DNA of 64,000 nucleotides from Thalassospira sp. TSL5-1 (GTDB lineage Bacteria; Pseudomonadota; Alphaproteobacteria; Rhodospirillales; Thalassospiraceae): NCBI RefSeq assembly GCF_001907695.1, contig NZ_KV880637.1, forward strand, positions 1,674,001-1,738,000, in the 5' to 3' direction. Positions 9,164-18,496 of the stretch are shown here, piece by piece. The stretch's first letter is position 1. The number at the start of each line of letters is the position of its first letter. A program made the translations under genes and the position numbers. A model generated the notes under the pieces. That model did not search any database. It saw only the letters and a program-made list of their open reading frames with translations, and was not told the origin of the DNA.

Positions 9164-10729
9164 ATGACCGGGCAAAAACCGCCCTTTTACATCACGACGC
9201 CGATCTATTATGTCAATGACAAGCCGCATATTGGCCATGCCTATACCACGCTGGCTGTTGACGTGATGGCACGTTTCAAACGGCTTGATGGCTATGATGT
9301 GATGTTCCTGACGGGAACGGACGAGCACGGTCAGAAGGTGGACGCATCGGCGGCGGCCAAGGGCATTGACCCACAGACCTTTACCGATCAGGTATCGCAG
9401 AATTTCCGCGATCTTGCCGTGCATATGAATTATTCCAACGATGATTTCATCCGCACCACCGAAGAGCGCCACAAAAAGGCCTGTCAGGCCCTGTGGAACA
9501 CACTGGTGGAAAAAGGCGAGATTTATCTGGGTTCCTATGACGGCTGGTATTCGGTTCGTGACGAGGCGTTTTACGCCGAAAAGGAACTGATTGAAAAAGA
9601 CGGCAAAAAACTTGCCCCGACGGGTGCGCCCGTCGAATGGGTTTCCGAACCCAGCTATTTCTTCAAGCTGTCGGAATGGGGCGACCGTCTGATTCAGTTT
9701 TACGAAGACAACCCTGATTTTATCGCACCGAATTCGCGCCGTAACGAAGTGATGAGCTTTGTGAAGGGCGGCATGCACGACCTTTCGGTCTCGCGCACCA
9801 GCTTTAAATGGGGGGTGCCGGTTCCGGGTGATGAAAAGCACGTCATGTATGTGTGGGTGGATGCGCTGACCAATTATCTGACGGCGGTTGGGTATCCCGA
9901 TGTAAACCCGGACATGATGGAAAAATACTGGCCGGCGGATTTGCATATGGTAGGCAAGGATATTGCCCGTTTCCATGCGGTTTATTGGCCGGCCCTGTTG
10001 ATGGCAGCAGGGATCAAGCCGCCCAAACGTGTTTTTGCACATGGCTGGTGGACCAATGAAGGCCAGAAGATTTCAAAATCGATTGGCAATGTGATTGATC
10101 CGTATGATTTAACCGCAAAATACGGCCTGGATCAGACCCGTTATTTCCTGCTGCGCGAAGTGCCGTTTGGCAATGATGGTGATTTTTCCCATCAGGCGAT
10201 GGTTAACCGCATGAACAGCGAACTGGCAAACGACCTGGGCAATCTGTGCCAGCGCGTTTTGTCGATGATTGGGAAAAACTGTAATGCCAAGGTGCCGGCT
10301 GCAGGTGAATTTACCGATGCCGACAATGCCATTTTGAGCAAGGCACACGGCATGCTGGAAACCGCACGCAACCATATTGATGCCCAGGCATTTCATAAAA
10401 TGATCGAAGCGATTTGGTCGCTGGTCGGCGATGCCAACCGCTATGTCGATGAAATGGCGCCCTGGGGCCTGAAAAAAACCGATCCGGCACGGATGGAAAC
10501 GGTTCTTTACGTGCTGGCCGAAGTTATCCGCCATGTCGGTATTCTGGTGCAGCCTTTGATGCCGGAATCGGCGGCAAAAATTCTGGATCAGTTGGCTTTG
10601 GGAGAAGATGTTCGCGGTTTTGACAGTCTGGGTGCTGACAATGCACTGGTTGCCGGCACCGATTTGCCCAAACCGGCTGGCGTGTTTCCCCGTTATGTTG
10701 AACCTGAAACAGAAGGAGAGAAGGCATGA
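9164..10729 (+). CDS. metG: methionyl-tRNA synthetase
   Basis: 521 residues from the ATG at 9164, with AAGGA about 10 nt upstream (an earlier in-frame ATG at 9131 lacks a site). Class I signatures: HIGH as HIGHAYTTL, then FLTGTDEHGQKV, and KMSKS as KISKSIGN. No zinc-knuckle cysteines are visible in the connective peptide and there is no C-terminal EMAP-like domain, which matches the short alphaproteobacterial MetG form. It charges tRNA-Met. It overlaps tatD by 4 nt. Confidence 0.96.
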   Translation: MTGQKPPFYITTPIYYVNDKPHIGHAYTTLAVDVMARFKRLDGYDVMFLTGTDEHGQKVDASAAAKGIDPQTFTDQVSQNFRDLAVHMNYSNDDFIRTTEERHKKACQALWNTLVEKGEIYLGSYDGWYSVRDEAFYAEKELIEKDGKKLAPTGAPVEWVSEPSYFFKLSEWGDRLIQFYEDNPDFIAPNSRRNEVMSFVKGGMHDLSVSRTSFKWGVPVPGDEKHVMYVWVDALTNYLTAVGYPDVNPDMMEKYWPADLHMVGKDIARFHAVYWPALLMAAGIKPPKRVFAHGWWTNEGQKISKSIGNVIDPYDLTAKYGLDQTRYFLLREVPFGNDGDFSHQAMVNRMNSELANDLGNLCQRVLSMIGKNCNAKVPAAGEFTDADNAILSKAHGMLETARNHIDAQAFHKMIEAIWSLVGDANRYVDEMAPWGLKKTDPARMETVLYVLAEVIRHVGILVQPLMPESAAKILDQLALGEDVRGFDSLGADNALVAGTDLPKPAGVFPRYVEPETEGEKA

Positions 10730-11544
10730 ATGTCGCCCTTGTCGACAGCCATTGCCATCTGGACTTTCCCCAGTTTTCTGAAGATTTTGCGGGCACGATG
10801 GCGCGTGCCCGCGATGCCGGTGTTGGCATGATGGTCAGCATCGGTGTGCGATTGTCTGCCTTTGACAAGGTGCGCGAGATTGCCGGGCGGGCCGATAATA
10901 TTTACTGTACGGTCGGTGTGCATCCGCATGAAGCAGGTAAAGAGGGGCTGTCGACTCCCGATATCCTGATTGAAAAGGCCCAGGACCCGAAGGTTATTGG
11001 CATTGGAGAAAGCGGGCTGGATTATTTTTACGATAATGCCCCGCGTGATGCCCAACAAGAAAGCTTTCGCGCTCATATTGCCGCCTGTCGTGAAACGCAA
11101 TTGCCGTTGGTCGTTCATACACGCGATGCCGATGACGACACGATGGATATTCTTGAAGAAGAATATGCCAAAGGTGCGTTTCCCGGTGTGATCCATTGTT
11201 TCAGCTCGTCGGCCGAACTGGCCCAGAGGGCACTTAAAATCGGGTTTTACATTTCGTGTTCGGGCATTATCACGTTTAATTCCGCAACCGCCATTCGTGA
11301 TGCGGTAAAGGATGTGCCGCTGGACCGGTTGCTGGTTGAAACGGATTCACCGTATCTGGCACCGGTGCCCAAACGCGGTAAAACCAACGAACCCGGATAT
11401 GTGGCCCATACCGCTGCAAAACTTGCAGAAATCAAAAATGTTAGTATCGAGGAAATCGCCCGCATTACTACGGATAATTTCTTTACCCTGTTTTCCAAGG
11501 CTGATCGTTCGCTTCTGAGCAACACAGGAGCAAGCGGGCAGTGA
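10726..11544 (+). CDS. TatD-family metal-dependent hydrolase / DNase
   Basis: 272 residues with all TatD metal ligands: VDSHCHLDF at the N-terminus, GESGLDYFY, VHTRDADDD, IHCFSS and the terminal ETDSPYLAP. The family acts as 3'-5' exonuclease or deoxyribonuclease on DNA. The metG-tatD-MBL order is a frequent trio in alphaproteobacteria. Start and stop overlap both neighbours by 4 nt, so the three are probably co-translated. Confidence 0.92.
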   Translation: MNVALVDSHCHLDFPQFSEDFAGTMARARDAGVGMMVSIGVRLSAFDKVREIAGRADNIYCTVGVHPHEAGKEGLSTPDILIEKAQDPKVIGIGESGLDYFYDNAPRDAQQESFRAHIAACRETQLPLVVHTRDADDDTMDILEEEYAKGAFPGVIHCFSSSAELAQRALKIGFYISCSGIITFNSATAIRDAVKDVPLDRLLVETDSPYLAPVPKRGKTNEPGYVAHTAAKLAEIKNVSIEEIARITTDNFFTLFSKADRSLLSNTGASGQ

Positions 11545-12311
11545 CGAAAATTACCATCCTTGGCTGCGGGTCCTCAAACGGGGTGCCTTCCGTTGGTTTG
11601 GGATGGGGGGCGTGCAACCCGGATAATCCGAAAAACCGGCGGCTGCGCAGTTCGATCCTGATCGAGGAAGCGGGCAAAAAAATCCTGGTGGATGTGGGGC
11701 CCGATTTTCGCGAACAGGCATTGGCCGCCGATATCCGGCATATTGATGCGATCCTGTTTACGCATTCACATGCCGATCATGTGCATGGCATTGATGATCT
11801 GCGCTGGATCAACGTTGCCATGCACAGTCCGATTGATATTTATGCCTCTGCCGAGACAATCCAGACCCTGGAACACCGGTTTGATTATGTGCTGCAACCG
11901 TTGGCTGAGGGGGTGGATTTTTATTATAAGCCCGTCCTCGTTCCCCATCAGATAGATGGACATATCGATATTGGCGGGGTGCCGGTAAAAGTTTTCCCGC
12001 AGGATCATGGCTTTTGTGAAAGTCTGGGCTTCCGGGTGGGCAACTTTGCCTATTCAACCGATGTGGTGAATTTGCCGGAATACTCACACCAGTTTCTCTA
12101 TGACCTGGATGTCTGGGTGGTTGATTGCATGCGCTTAACGCCGCATGCAACCCATGCACATCTTGAAAAAGTAATGGGCTGGATCTCGGAATTTAAGCCC
12201 CGGCAGGTTTATTTTACGCATATGAGCATCCAGGTCGATTATGACCAGATCAATGACATAACGCCGGACCATGTGGGGCCGGCATATGATGGGTTGGTGA
12301 TTGAAATTTGA
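11541..12311 (+). CDS. PhnP-like metallo-beta-lactamase-fold phosphodiesterase
   Basis: 256 residues from a GTG overlapping tatD. The fold signature THSHADHVHGIDDLR gives the HxHxDH zinc site. Further ligands are at the FPQDHG and TDV segments and at the late H in FTHMS. The N-terminal ILGCGSSNGVPSVGLGWG with conserved Cys/Asn/Pro is that of the PhnP branch, which hydrolyses cyclic phosphodiesters. No phosphonate genes are nearby, so the substrate here is unknown. Confidence 0.88.
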   Translation: MTKITILGCGSSNGVPSVGLGWGACNPDNPKNRRLRSSILIEEAGKKILVDVGPDFREQALAADIRHIDAILFTHSHADHVHGIDDLRWINVAMHSPIDIYASAETIQTLEHRFDYVLQPLAEGVDFYYKPVLVPHQIDGHIDIGGVPVKVFPQDHGFCESLGFRVGNFAYSTDVVNLPEYSHQFLYDLDVWVVDCMRLTPHATHAHLEKVMGWISEFKPRQVYFTHMSIQVDYDQINDITPDHVGPAYDGLVIEI

Positions 12312-12335
12312 TTTATAATCAAAATATTACGCTGA

Positions 12336-13292
12336 TTATTTCATCCATCGCGCAATCATTTTGTGCTGCACATTAGCCTGAGCTGCCACGCGATAATAAG
12401 ACAGCATCTCGCGCATTGGATCGGATAATCGGTCAAAGCCGGAAATAAAGGCCACAACAATCCCGATGGTGGTTTGTCCTTCAATCACCATATACCCGCC
12501 GACAATCAACACAATCAGTGGTGTCACACCATTAAGGAAGTTGATAATCGCCTTCATGCCGAATTTCAGCACAAAGGTCACCATGCGGTTGCGATAAAGA
12601 ATATCGATCCGGTCGGGAAGCTCCGTTTCTTCCAGGTCTGTATCTTTGTGGGGCAGGTGGGTAAGGTCGTCCCCAACCCGGCGCATGGTATTAACGCGCC
12701 GTGCAATCAGCACATTAATGCGTTTTTGAACAACCGGGACCAGCAACACCTGGGGAATAAGGGCTGCCAACCCGATTGCCGCAACAAGCGGTGCCTGGGA
12801 CAACATATAGCCCAGACCAAAAATCAGCATCGCGCTGTTGACCACCGGCTGGGACATGCATTCGCCAACGAAACCACCAAGTTTGTCAATTTCGGTACCG
12901 ATGATCGAAACGACTTTTCCGTCTTCTTCATGGGCACGTTCGCTTTCATTGTCCTCGTGCAACTGGCTGAGATGCAAGCGGTTATAGCGAATGGAACTTT
13001 CGCTGAGCCACCCCTGATAAAGCCGCAACAGATATTTGCAAAGCCCGTGCAGGATTAATACCGTCGCATAGGCAGCGGCAAGCTTGAGCAGCAGGTCGAG
13101 CTTGCCATCAGATATGGCATCATCTACTAACCTTCGCTGCAATTCGATGGGCAGCATATTCAGGGCAGCAACAACAACGGCCAGTAACGATACCCAAAGC
13201 TGGTGAACTCCGCTCATCCGCCAGACATAGCGCCACAAGGATGGGGCAGGCGTATCATCACCGGTTCTTTCGGGTTTACGGGGCTCGATCAT
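12336..13292 (-). CDS. ABC-exporter transmembrane domain protein without an ATPase domain
   Basis: 318 residues resembling only the six-helix membrane domain of a type I ABC exporter. Helices lie at about 31-53 (VSLLAVVVAALNMLPIEL), 70-95, 150-190 and 255-290, and a cytoplasmic RVGDDLTHLPH coupling-helix-like loop is present. The chain ends with helix six (MLSYYRVAAQANVQHKMIARWMK), exactly where an ATPase domain would begin. No Walker or signature motif follows, and no separate ATPase gene is adjacent. It is convergent with the PhnP-like gene. It may need an unlinked ATPase or may be a derived protein. Confidence 0.75.
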   Translation of the reverse strand: MIEPRKPERTGDDTPAPSLWRYVWRMSGVHQLWVSLLAVVVAALNMLPIELQRRLVDDAISDGKLDLLLKLAAAYATVLILHGLCKYLLRLYQGWLSESSIRYNRLHLSQLHEDNESERAHEEDGKVVSIIGTEIDKLGGFVGECMSQPVVNSAMLIFGLGYMLSQAPLVAAIGLAALIPQVLLVPVVQKRINVLIARRVNTMRRVGDDLTHLPHKDTDLEETELPDRIDILYRNRMVTFVLKFGMKAIINFLNGVTPLIVLIVGGYMVIEGQTTIGIVVAFISGFDRLSDPMREMLSYYRVAAQANVQHKMIARWMK

Positions 13293-13363
13293 GTCGAAAT
13301 GCCTTTAACAAAGAAGATACGAAAACAGGATCAGAAGAATGAATTAGATTATTGAGTATGAAC

Positions 13364-13392
13364 GAAAAAAGCTCCCGAATGATCCGGGAGCT
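13364..13392 (-). terminator. intrinsic terminator of the RND efflux operon
   Basis: On the leftward strand, AGCTCCCGG-ATCATT-CGGGAGCT is followed by TTTTTT, 36 bp after the stop of the efflux permease gene. It is a strong stem with a classic U-run. Confidence 0.88.
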
Positions 13393-13427
13393 CTAGGATG
13401 TTTTTTCACGATTGTGTGACGACCTGC

Positions 13428-16400
13428 TTATTCAGCCGGGTGCGAGACAATCGGAATATGTTCGTTATCATGGCCATGCTGGGTGAGAGGCCGGTTTCCG
13501 GTGAGGCGGCGCATCATTACGTAGAAAACCGGGGTTAAAAACAGACCGAAGGCCGTAACCCCGATCATGCCGGAAAATACCGCAATCCCCATTGCCTGCC
13601 GCATTTCAGCGCCTGCGCCAGTGGAAAGAACCAATGGTACAACCCCCATGATAAAGGCCATCGATGTCATCAGGATCGGACGCAGACGCAGTCGGCTGGC
13701 CTCTATCGCAGCCTGGATGGGTGTTTTACCGCCAAATTCAAGCTCGCGGGCAAATTCGACAATAAGGATCGCATTTTTTGCCGATAACCCGACCAGAACC
13801 ATAAGGCCGATCTGGGTGAAAACGTTATTTTCTCCACCCGTAAGATACAGCCCGGTAAAGGCGGAAAGAAGCCCCATCGGCACGATCAGGATAATCGCGA
13901 TGGGCAGTGTCAGGCTTTCATATTGCGCGGCAAGAACCAGGAAAACCAGAAGCAGAGCAATCGGAAAGACGATAACACCCGTGTTGCCAGCAAGGATTTC
14001 CTGATAGGTCAGTTCCGTCCATTCATATGAAATGCCCGGCGGCAGGGTTTCGTCGGCAATGCGTTGCAGGGCATCCTGCGCCTGACCCGATGAATAACCC
14101 GGGGCAGGATTGCCGTTAATATCGGCCGACAGAAAACCATTATAGTGCATGGCACGTTCCGGCCCGAAGGTCGGGGAAACCTTTAGCACGGCTGACAACG
14201 GCACCATGTCACCATTGGCACTGCGCACTTCAAGGTCGCCGATATTGTCTTCGTGGGCTCGATAAGGGGCATCTGCCTGTACCCGCACGCTGTATGTCCG
14301 GCCAAAAATTGTGAAATCATTGACATACATGCTGCCCAGATAGATTTGCATGGTTTGCAAAACATCACTGACCGAAACACCCAACTGACGGGCTTTGGTT
14401 CGGTCAATGTCGGCATAAAGCTGCGGAACACTAACCTGATAAGTCGAATACACACCCGCCAGTTCAGGCGTTTGATAGGCTTTGGCCAGTAATGCCTTGC
14501 GGGCATCATCCAGTGCCTTGTAGCCCAGCGAGGCACGGTCTTCGAGCTGCATTTTAAAGCCGCCCGTTGTGCCCAGCCCCTGAACCGGCGGTGGGGGAAA
14601 GATGACCGTGAAGGCCTGCGGGATAGAGGCGAATTGCTGGTTAAGTTGCCCGGCAATGGCACCGGCGCTCAGGCTCGGGTCTTTGCGTTCAGCAAAAGGT
14701 TTGAGGGTGGCAAAAACAATGCCGGAGTTTGAACTGTTGGTGAAGCCATTGATTGAAAGGCCCGGGAAAGATACTGCGTGTGCAACACCGGGATTGGCAA
14801 GAGCAATATCGCCCATCTTGCGAATGACATCGTCAGTGCGGTCCAATGTTGCGCCATCAGGCAACTGGGCAAAACCGATCAGATATTGTTTGTCCTGTGA
14901 CGGAACAAAGCCACGGGGAATTTCGCGAAACAGGCCGAATGTCAAGGCAACCAGTGCCAGATACAGACCCATCATGACGGTTTTGCGGGTTACGATGCCG
15001 CCAACACTTTTGCTGTAACCATTTGATCCCTTGGTAAACACCTTGTTAAAGCCGCGAAAAAACCAGCCGAATGCCCCATCAAGGATGCGGGTTGGCAAAT
15101 CGCGCGGGGCATCATGCTTTTTAAGTAACAGGGCAGAAAGGGCAGGTGACAGGGTGAGCGAGTTAATGGCAGAGATCACCGTCGAGATGGCAATCGTTAG
15201 GGCGAACTGACGATAGAACTGTCCGGTCAAACCACTAATGAAGGCCAGCGGTACGAACACCGCCACCAGCACCAGGGCGATGGCGACAATCGGTCCTGAA
15301 ACCTCCCGCATGGCGCGATAGGTTGCCTGGCGCGGTGAATAGCCTAATTCGATATTGCGTTCGACGTTTTCAACAACAACGATGGCATCATCCACGACAA
15401 TCCCGATGGCAAGCACCAGTCCAAACAGACTAAGCGCATTGATCGAGAAGCCAAACAGATACATCACCGCAAATGTCCCAACCACGGAAACCGGTACGGA
15501 CAAAACCGGGATCAGCGATGCCCGCCATGTCTGAAGGAAGACAATTACCACCAGCACCACCAGAGCGATGGCTTCAAGCAGGGTATGAATAACCGCATCA
15601 ATCGAGGCACGAACAAATTCAGTCGTGTCATAGACGATTTTGTAATCAACGCCTTCCGGCATGTAGGCTTTGACTTCCTTCATCGTCTCGCGCACATGAT
15701 CGGCAATGTCGATCGCGTTGGACCCGGGAGCCGCGAAAATACCCAGGCCGACCGCATCCTTGTTGTCAAGCAGGGCGCGCAGGGAATAATCGGCGGCACC
15801 AATTTCGATGCGGGCCACATCGCGCAGCCGCGTAACAGAGCCATTGGGCCCCGAACGTACAATGATGTTGCCAAATTCCTCCGGGTCCTCCAGGCGGCCC
15901 TGGGCATTGACCGACAATTGCAGGTCAAGATCGGGGGAAGAGGGGGACGCCCCGATAACGCCGGCTGCCGCCTGAACGTTCTGATCGCGGATTTCATTGA
16001 CGATATCGCTGGCCGAAAGGCCCTGTTCGGCAACCTTTTGCGGGTCCAGCCAAATGCGCATGGAATATTCGCCGCCGCCAAAGGCATTTACCTGGCCCAC
16101 CCCCTGAATACGCGCAAGACGGTCCTTGATATTCAGGATGGCATAGTTACGCAGATAGTTCATATCGTACCGCCCGTTGGGCGACACCAGGTGAACCACC
16201 ATCGTCAAATCTGGTGAACTTTTAATCGTTGTGACACCCAGGCGCCGGACTTCCTCAGGTAGGCGCGGTTCTGCCTGTGAAACGCGGTTTTGAACCAATT
16301 GCTGGGCTTTGTCCGGGGCTGTTCCGAGCGCAAAGGTCACGGTTAGTGTCATGACGCCATCGGTGGTCGCCTGACTGCTCATGTAAAGCATGTCTTCAAC

Positions 16401-16619
16401 GCCGTTGATGGATTCTTCAAGCGGTGTTGCGACACTCTCCGCAATCACTTTCGGGTTGGCCCCCGGATATTGGGCCCGCACCACCACGGAAGGCGGCACG
16501 ACCTCGGGATATTCTGCCACTGGCAGCAACGGGATCGAGATAATCCCTGCCAACAGGATAAGCAGTGACAGCACCGCCGCGAAGATCGGGCGATCGACAA
16601 AAAACTTTGAGATGTTCAT
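13428..16619 (-). CDS. RND multidrug efflux permease (HAE1, AcrB/MexB type)
   Basis: 1063 residues, normal for the family. It starts MNISKFFVDRPIFAAVLS with helix 1. Helix 4 carries the proton-relay aspartate pair (LAIGIVVDDAIVVVENVERN) and helix 10 the conserved lysine (GLSAKNAILIVEFAREL). Two large periplasmic loops are present (about 40-330 and 560-870). It forms the inner-membrane trimer of a tripartite pump, driven by protons and coupled to the adaptor encoded 24 bp upstream. No outer-membrane channel gene or regulator is adjacent, so it likely uses a distant TolC-type protein. Confidence 0.95.
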   Translation of the reverse strand: MNISKFFVDRPIFAAVLSLLILLAGIISIPLLPVAEYPEVVPPSVVVRAQYPGANPKVIAESVATPLEESINGVEDMLYMSSQATTDGVMTLTVTFALGTAPDKAQQLVQNRVSQAEPRLPEEVRRLGVTTIKSSPDLTMVVHLVSPNGRYDMNYLRNYAILNIKDRLARIQGVGQVNAFGGGEYSMRIWLDPQKVAEQGLSASDIVNEIRDQNVQAAAGVIGASPSSPDLDLQLSVNAQGRLEDPEEFGNIIVRSGPNGSVTRLRDVARIEIGAADYSLRALLDNKDAVGLGIFAAPGSNAIDIADHVRETMKEVKAYMPEGVDYKIVYDTTEFVRASIDAVIHTLLEAIALVVLVVIVFLQTWRASLIPVLSVPVSVVGTFAVMYLFGFSINALSLFGLVLAIGIVVDDAIVVVENVERNIELGYSPRQATYRAMREVSGPIVAIALVLVAVFVPLAFISGLTGQFYRQFALTIAISTVISAINSLTLSPALSALLLKKHDAPRDLPTRILDGAFGWFFRGFNKVFTKGSNGYSKSVGGIVTRKTVMMGLYLALVALTFGLFREIPRGFVPSQDKQYLIGFAQLPDGATLDRTDDVIRKMGDIALANPGVAHAVSFPGLSINGFTNSSNSGIVFATLKPFAERKDPSLSAGAIAGQLNQQFASIPQAFTVIFPPPPVQGLGTTGGFKMQLEDRASLGYKALDDARKALLAKAYQTPELAGVYSTYQVSVPQLYADIDRTKARQLGVSVSDVLQTMQIYLGSMYVNDFTIFGRTYSVRVQADAPYRAHEDNIGDLEVRSANGDMVPLSAVLKVSPTFGPERAMHYNGFLSADINGNPAPGYSSGQAQDALQRIADETLPPGISYEWTELTYQEILAGNTGVIVFPIALLLVFLVLAAQYESLTLPIAIILIVPMGLLSAFTGLYLTGGENNVFTQIGLMVLVGLSAKNAILIVEFARELEFGGKTPIQAAIEASRLRLRPILMTSMAFIMGVVPLVLSTGAGAEMRQAMGIAVFSGMIGVTAFGLFLTPVFYVMMRRLTGNRPLTQHGHDNEHIPIVSHPAE

Positions 16620-16643
16620 AAAATTGGTGTCCCGAGCCCCTAA

Positions 16644-17873
16644 TTAAGAGCGGGAATCTCCCTTAATTGTACGACCGGCCTCGACGACGGCACGACGATC
16701 CATAGAAACGATTTCAGGGGCGACGGTCATACCCGGGCGAATATGCTGCAGGCCTTCGACAAGGATACGATCGCCATCTTTTAGGCCACTTGTGACAATG
16801 CGCATGCCATTCTGTTCGTCACCAACACGAATTTCGCGATATTCGACAACATTTTGTGGGTTTACCACCAGAACGAACTTTTTATCCTGATCGGTGCCAA
16901 CAGCGCGTTCGGCAATCATGATTGCCTTGCCAGCATTGGCCTGGCCCAATTCAAGGCGGGCAAACTGGCCCGGTACAAGACGGCCTTTCTTGTTGTCAAA
17001 CACGGCCTGGACGCGAATGGTGCCGCTTTTTGAGTTGAATTCATTATCGATCATCTGAACATGACCGGTAATGACATCAGGGCCAATAAAATCACTGCTT
17101 AGCTGCACCGGGATTTTCTGAACGGTATCGACAGACGGCTCGTCATTTTGGTGCATGGCCTGCAACAATGCCTGTTCGTTGACATCAAATGTCGCATAGA
17201 TTGGGTTAACCGAGACCAGCGTGGTCAGGATTTCGGCATTTGCACCGGCAGCAACCAGATTGCCTGGGGTGAGGCGAATGTCGCCCACACGGCCTGAAAT
17301 TGGTGCTCTGATTTCAGTATAACCCAGATTAAGTTTGGCGAAACGAAGCTGTGCCTGGGCCGAATGCAGGTCGGCTTCGGCATTCTGTTTGGTTTCCTGG
17401 CGTTGATCCAGAATTGTGCGGGTAATAACACGGGTTTTCCAAAGCTCGTTACCGCGTTCAAGCTCCGTTGTTGCCAGTTTCAGACGCGACCGGGCCGAAG
17501 AAACGGCAGCTCCTGCACGGGCAACCTCGGTCTCAAATGGGGCAGGGTCCAGGGTAAACAGTAAATCCCCCTGTTTGACCAGTTCGCCCTCGCGAAAATG
17601 AACTGCCTTGATCGCCCCGGCCACGCGCGGGCGTATTTCAACACGATCAATGGCTTCCAGTCGGCCCGAAAAACGTGACCAACGGGTGATATTTTGATTG
17701 TGAATTTCGGCAACAGCCGCCGGAACCGGCGCGGGGGCCTGGGCCGGAGCAGGGGCTTCCTGTTGTTCTTCGGCGTGAATGAATGGCACTGCAACCAATC
17801 CACTCGCGCCAAGGGCAACCAGCGCAGCAATGACAGCGCCAGCCCCGTATCGCAATTTGGATTTCGATGACAC
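16644..17873 (-). CDS. RND efflux periplasmic adaptor (AcrA/MexA type)
   Basis: 409 residues from a GTG at 17873, which has GGAGAG 5 nt upstream. Longer in-frame starts at 17900 and 17996 lack such a site. An N-terminal helix (GAGAVIAALVALGASGLVAV) acts as membrane anchor or signal. Then come the lipoyl half-motifs (RVAGAIKAVHFREGELVKQGD and IRAPISGRVGD), a hairpin with two heptad helices between them (about 125-185), and beta-barrel and membrane-proximal domains. It bridges the permease at 13428 to an outer-membrane channel. No lipobox is seen. Confidence 0.93.
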   Translation of the reverse strand: MSSKSKLRYGAGAVIAALVALGASGLVAVPFIHAEEQQEAPAPAQAPAPVPAAVAEIHNQNITRWSRFSGRLEAIDRVEIRPRVAGAIKAVHFREGELVKQGDLLFTLDPAPFETEVARAGAAVSSARSRLKLATTELERGNELWKTRVITRTILDQRQETKQNAEADLHSAQAQLRFAKLNLGYTEIRAPISGRVGDIRLTPGNLVAAGANAEILTTLVSVNPIYATFDVNEQALLQAMHQNDEPSVDTVQKIPVQLSSDFIGPDVITGHVQMIDNEFNSKSGTIRVQAVFDNKKGRLVPGQFARLELGQANAGKAIMIAERAVGTDQDKKFVLVVNPQNVVEYREIRVGDEQNGMRIVTSGLKDGDRILVEGLQHIRPGMTVAPEIVSMDRRAVVEAGRTIKGDSRS

Positions 17874-18383
17874 TATGTCTCTCCAGATTTCATTGGGCAT
17901 ATGACATGCAACTTTGGTGCGACCATATGCCGCAATGCGAGATTGCAATAGCTGGTGTTTCCAACACTTAGCGTTCCAAAATAAGAACGAAGCCAAATCT
18001 CAATACAAATCACGCACTCAATGCGCCGACAAATCGGTATAGCAATGATGTGATATGAGAAAGTCCGGGAAGGAAGTTCCAGCCGAAGCAATCGGGGAAT
18101 ATGTGGCAAAAGATACGTACAATCAGAGCCGCTACGTTAGAGCAATGATCGCCGTTTTTTGCACGATCCTGCAAATTAGCGCCGCAAAGATATATGTGCT
18201 TAAGAAATCCAGAGGGTTATCGTTCTGCATTCAGATAAGGAGATATGGAGACGATACGGAAATCCACTAAGGTTTGAAGTGCAGAGTTTGTTCAAGTTAA
18301 CGCAATGGCCTACGAGAATGGAACATACGTCTAGAAATCATGAGCAGAGCGGCAGAAACGGGCGTTTCTTTTTGCACCACCAA
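17874..18383. other. intergenic region between RND adaptor and attL
   Basis: About 510 bp, clearly AT-richer than the neighbours, with no gene I can support. It must contain the leftward promoter of the efflux operon. Close to its right end a short GAAAC/GTTTC hairpin followed by five T (about 18355-18373) could terminate rightward transcripts just before the element. Short frames here have no ribosome site. Confidence 0.45.
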
Positions 18384-18411
18384 AAGTTCTATAATATATA
18401 TTATGACAAAT
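18384..18411 (+). other. left attachment site attL, dif-like
   Basis: A 28-bp XerC/XerD-type site: arm AAGTTCTATAA, 6-bp centre TATATA (18395-18400) and arm TTATGACAAAT (18401-18411). Centre plus right arm agree with E. coli dif at 14 of 17 positions. The same 17 bp recur at 29333-29349, and the distance between copies is 10,938 bp. The left arm is different at the two copies and is a better mirror image of the right arm here. The host dif is therefore predicted to combine this left arm with the right arm of the other junction. Confidence 0.82.
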
Positions 18412-18496
18412 TAAGATCATTAACCGAGTACATCAGGCGATTGATATATGCTTTAAAAAACAACAGGTTAAACGTCCCTGTAAAAGCATAGAAACA

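Noticed and set aside
15585-16217. 210-codon plus-strand frame inside the RND permease gene
   Set aside because: Shadow of an intact 1063-residue AcrB-type protein; no start signal.
18279-18491. Rightward 70-codon frame across attL
   Set aside because: It begins in host DNA, crosses the junction and ends in the element. Its first part has no ribosome site, and the last part is the displaced end of the repressor frame.
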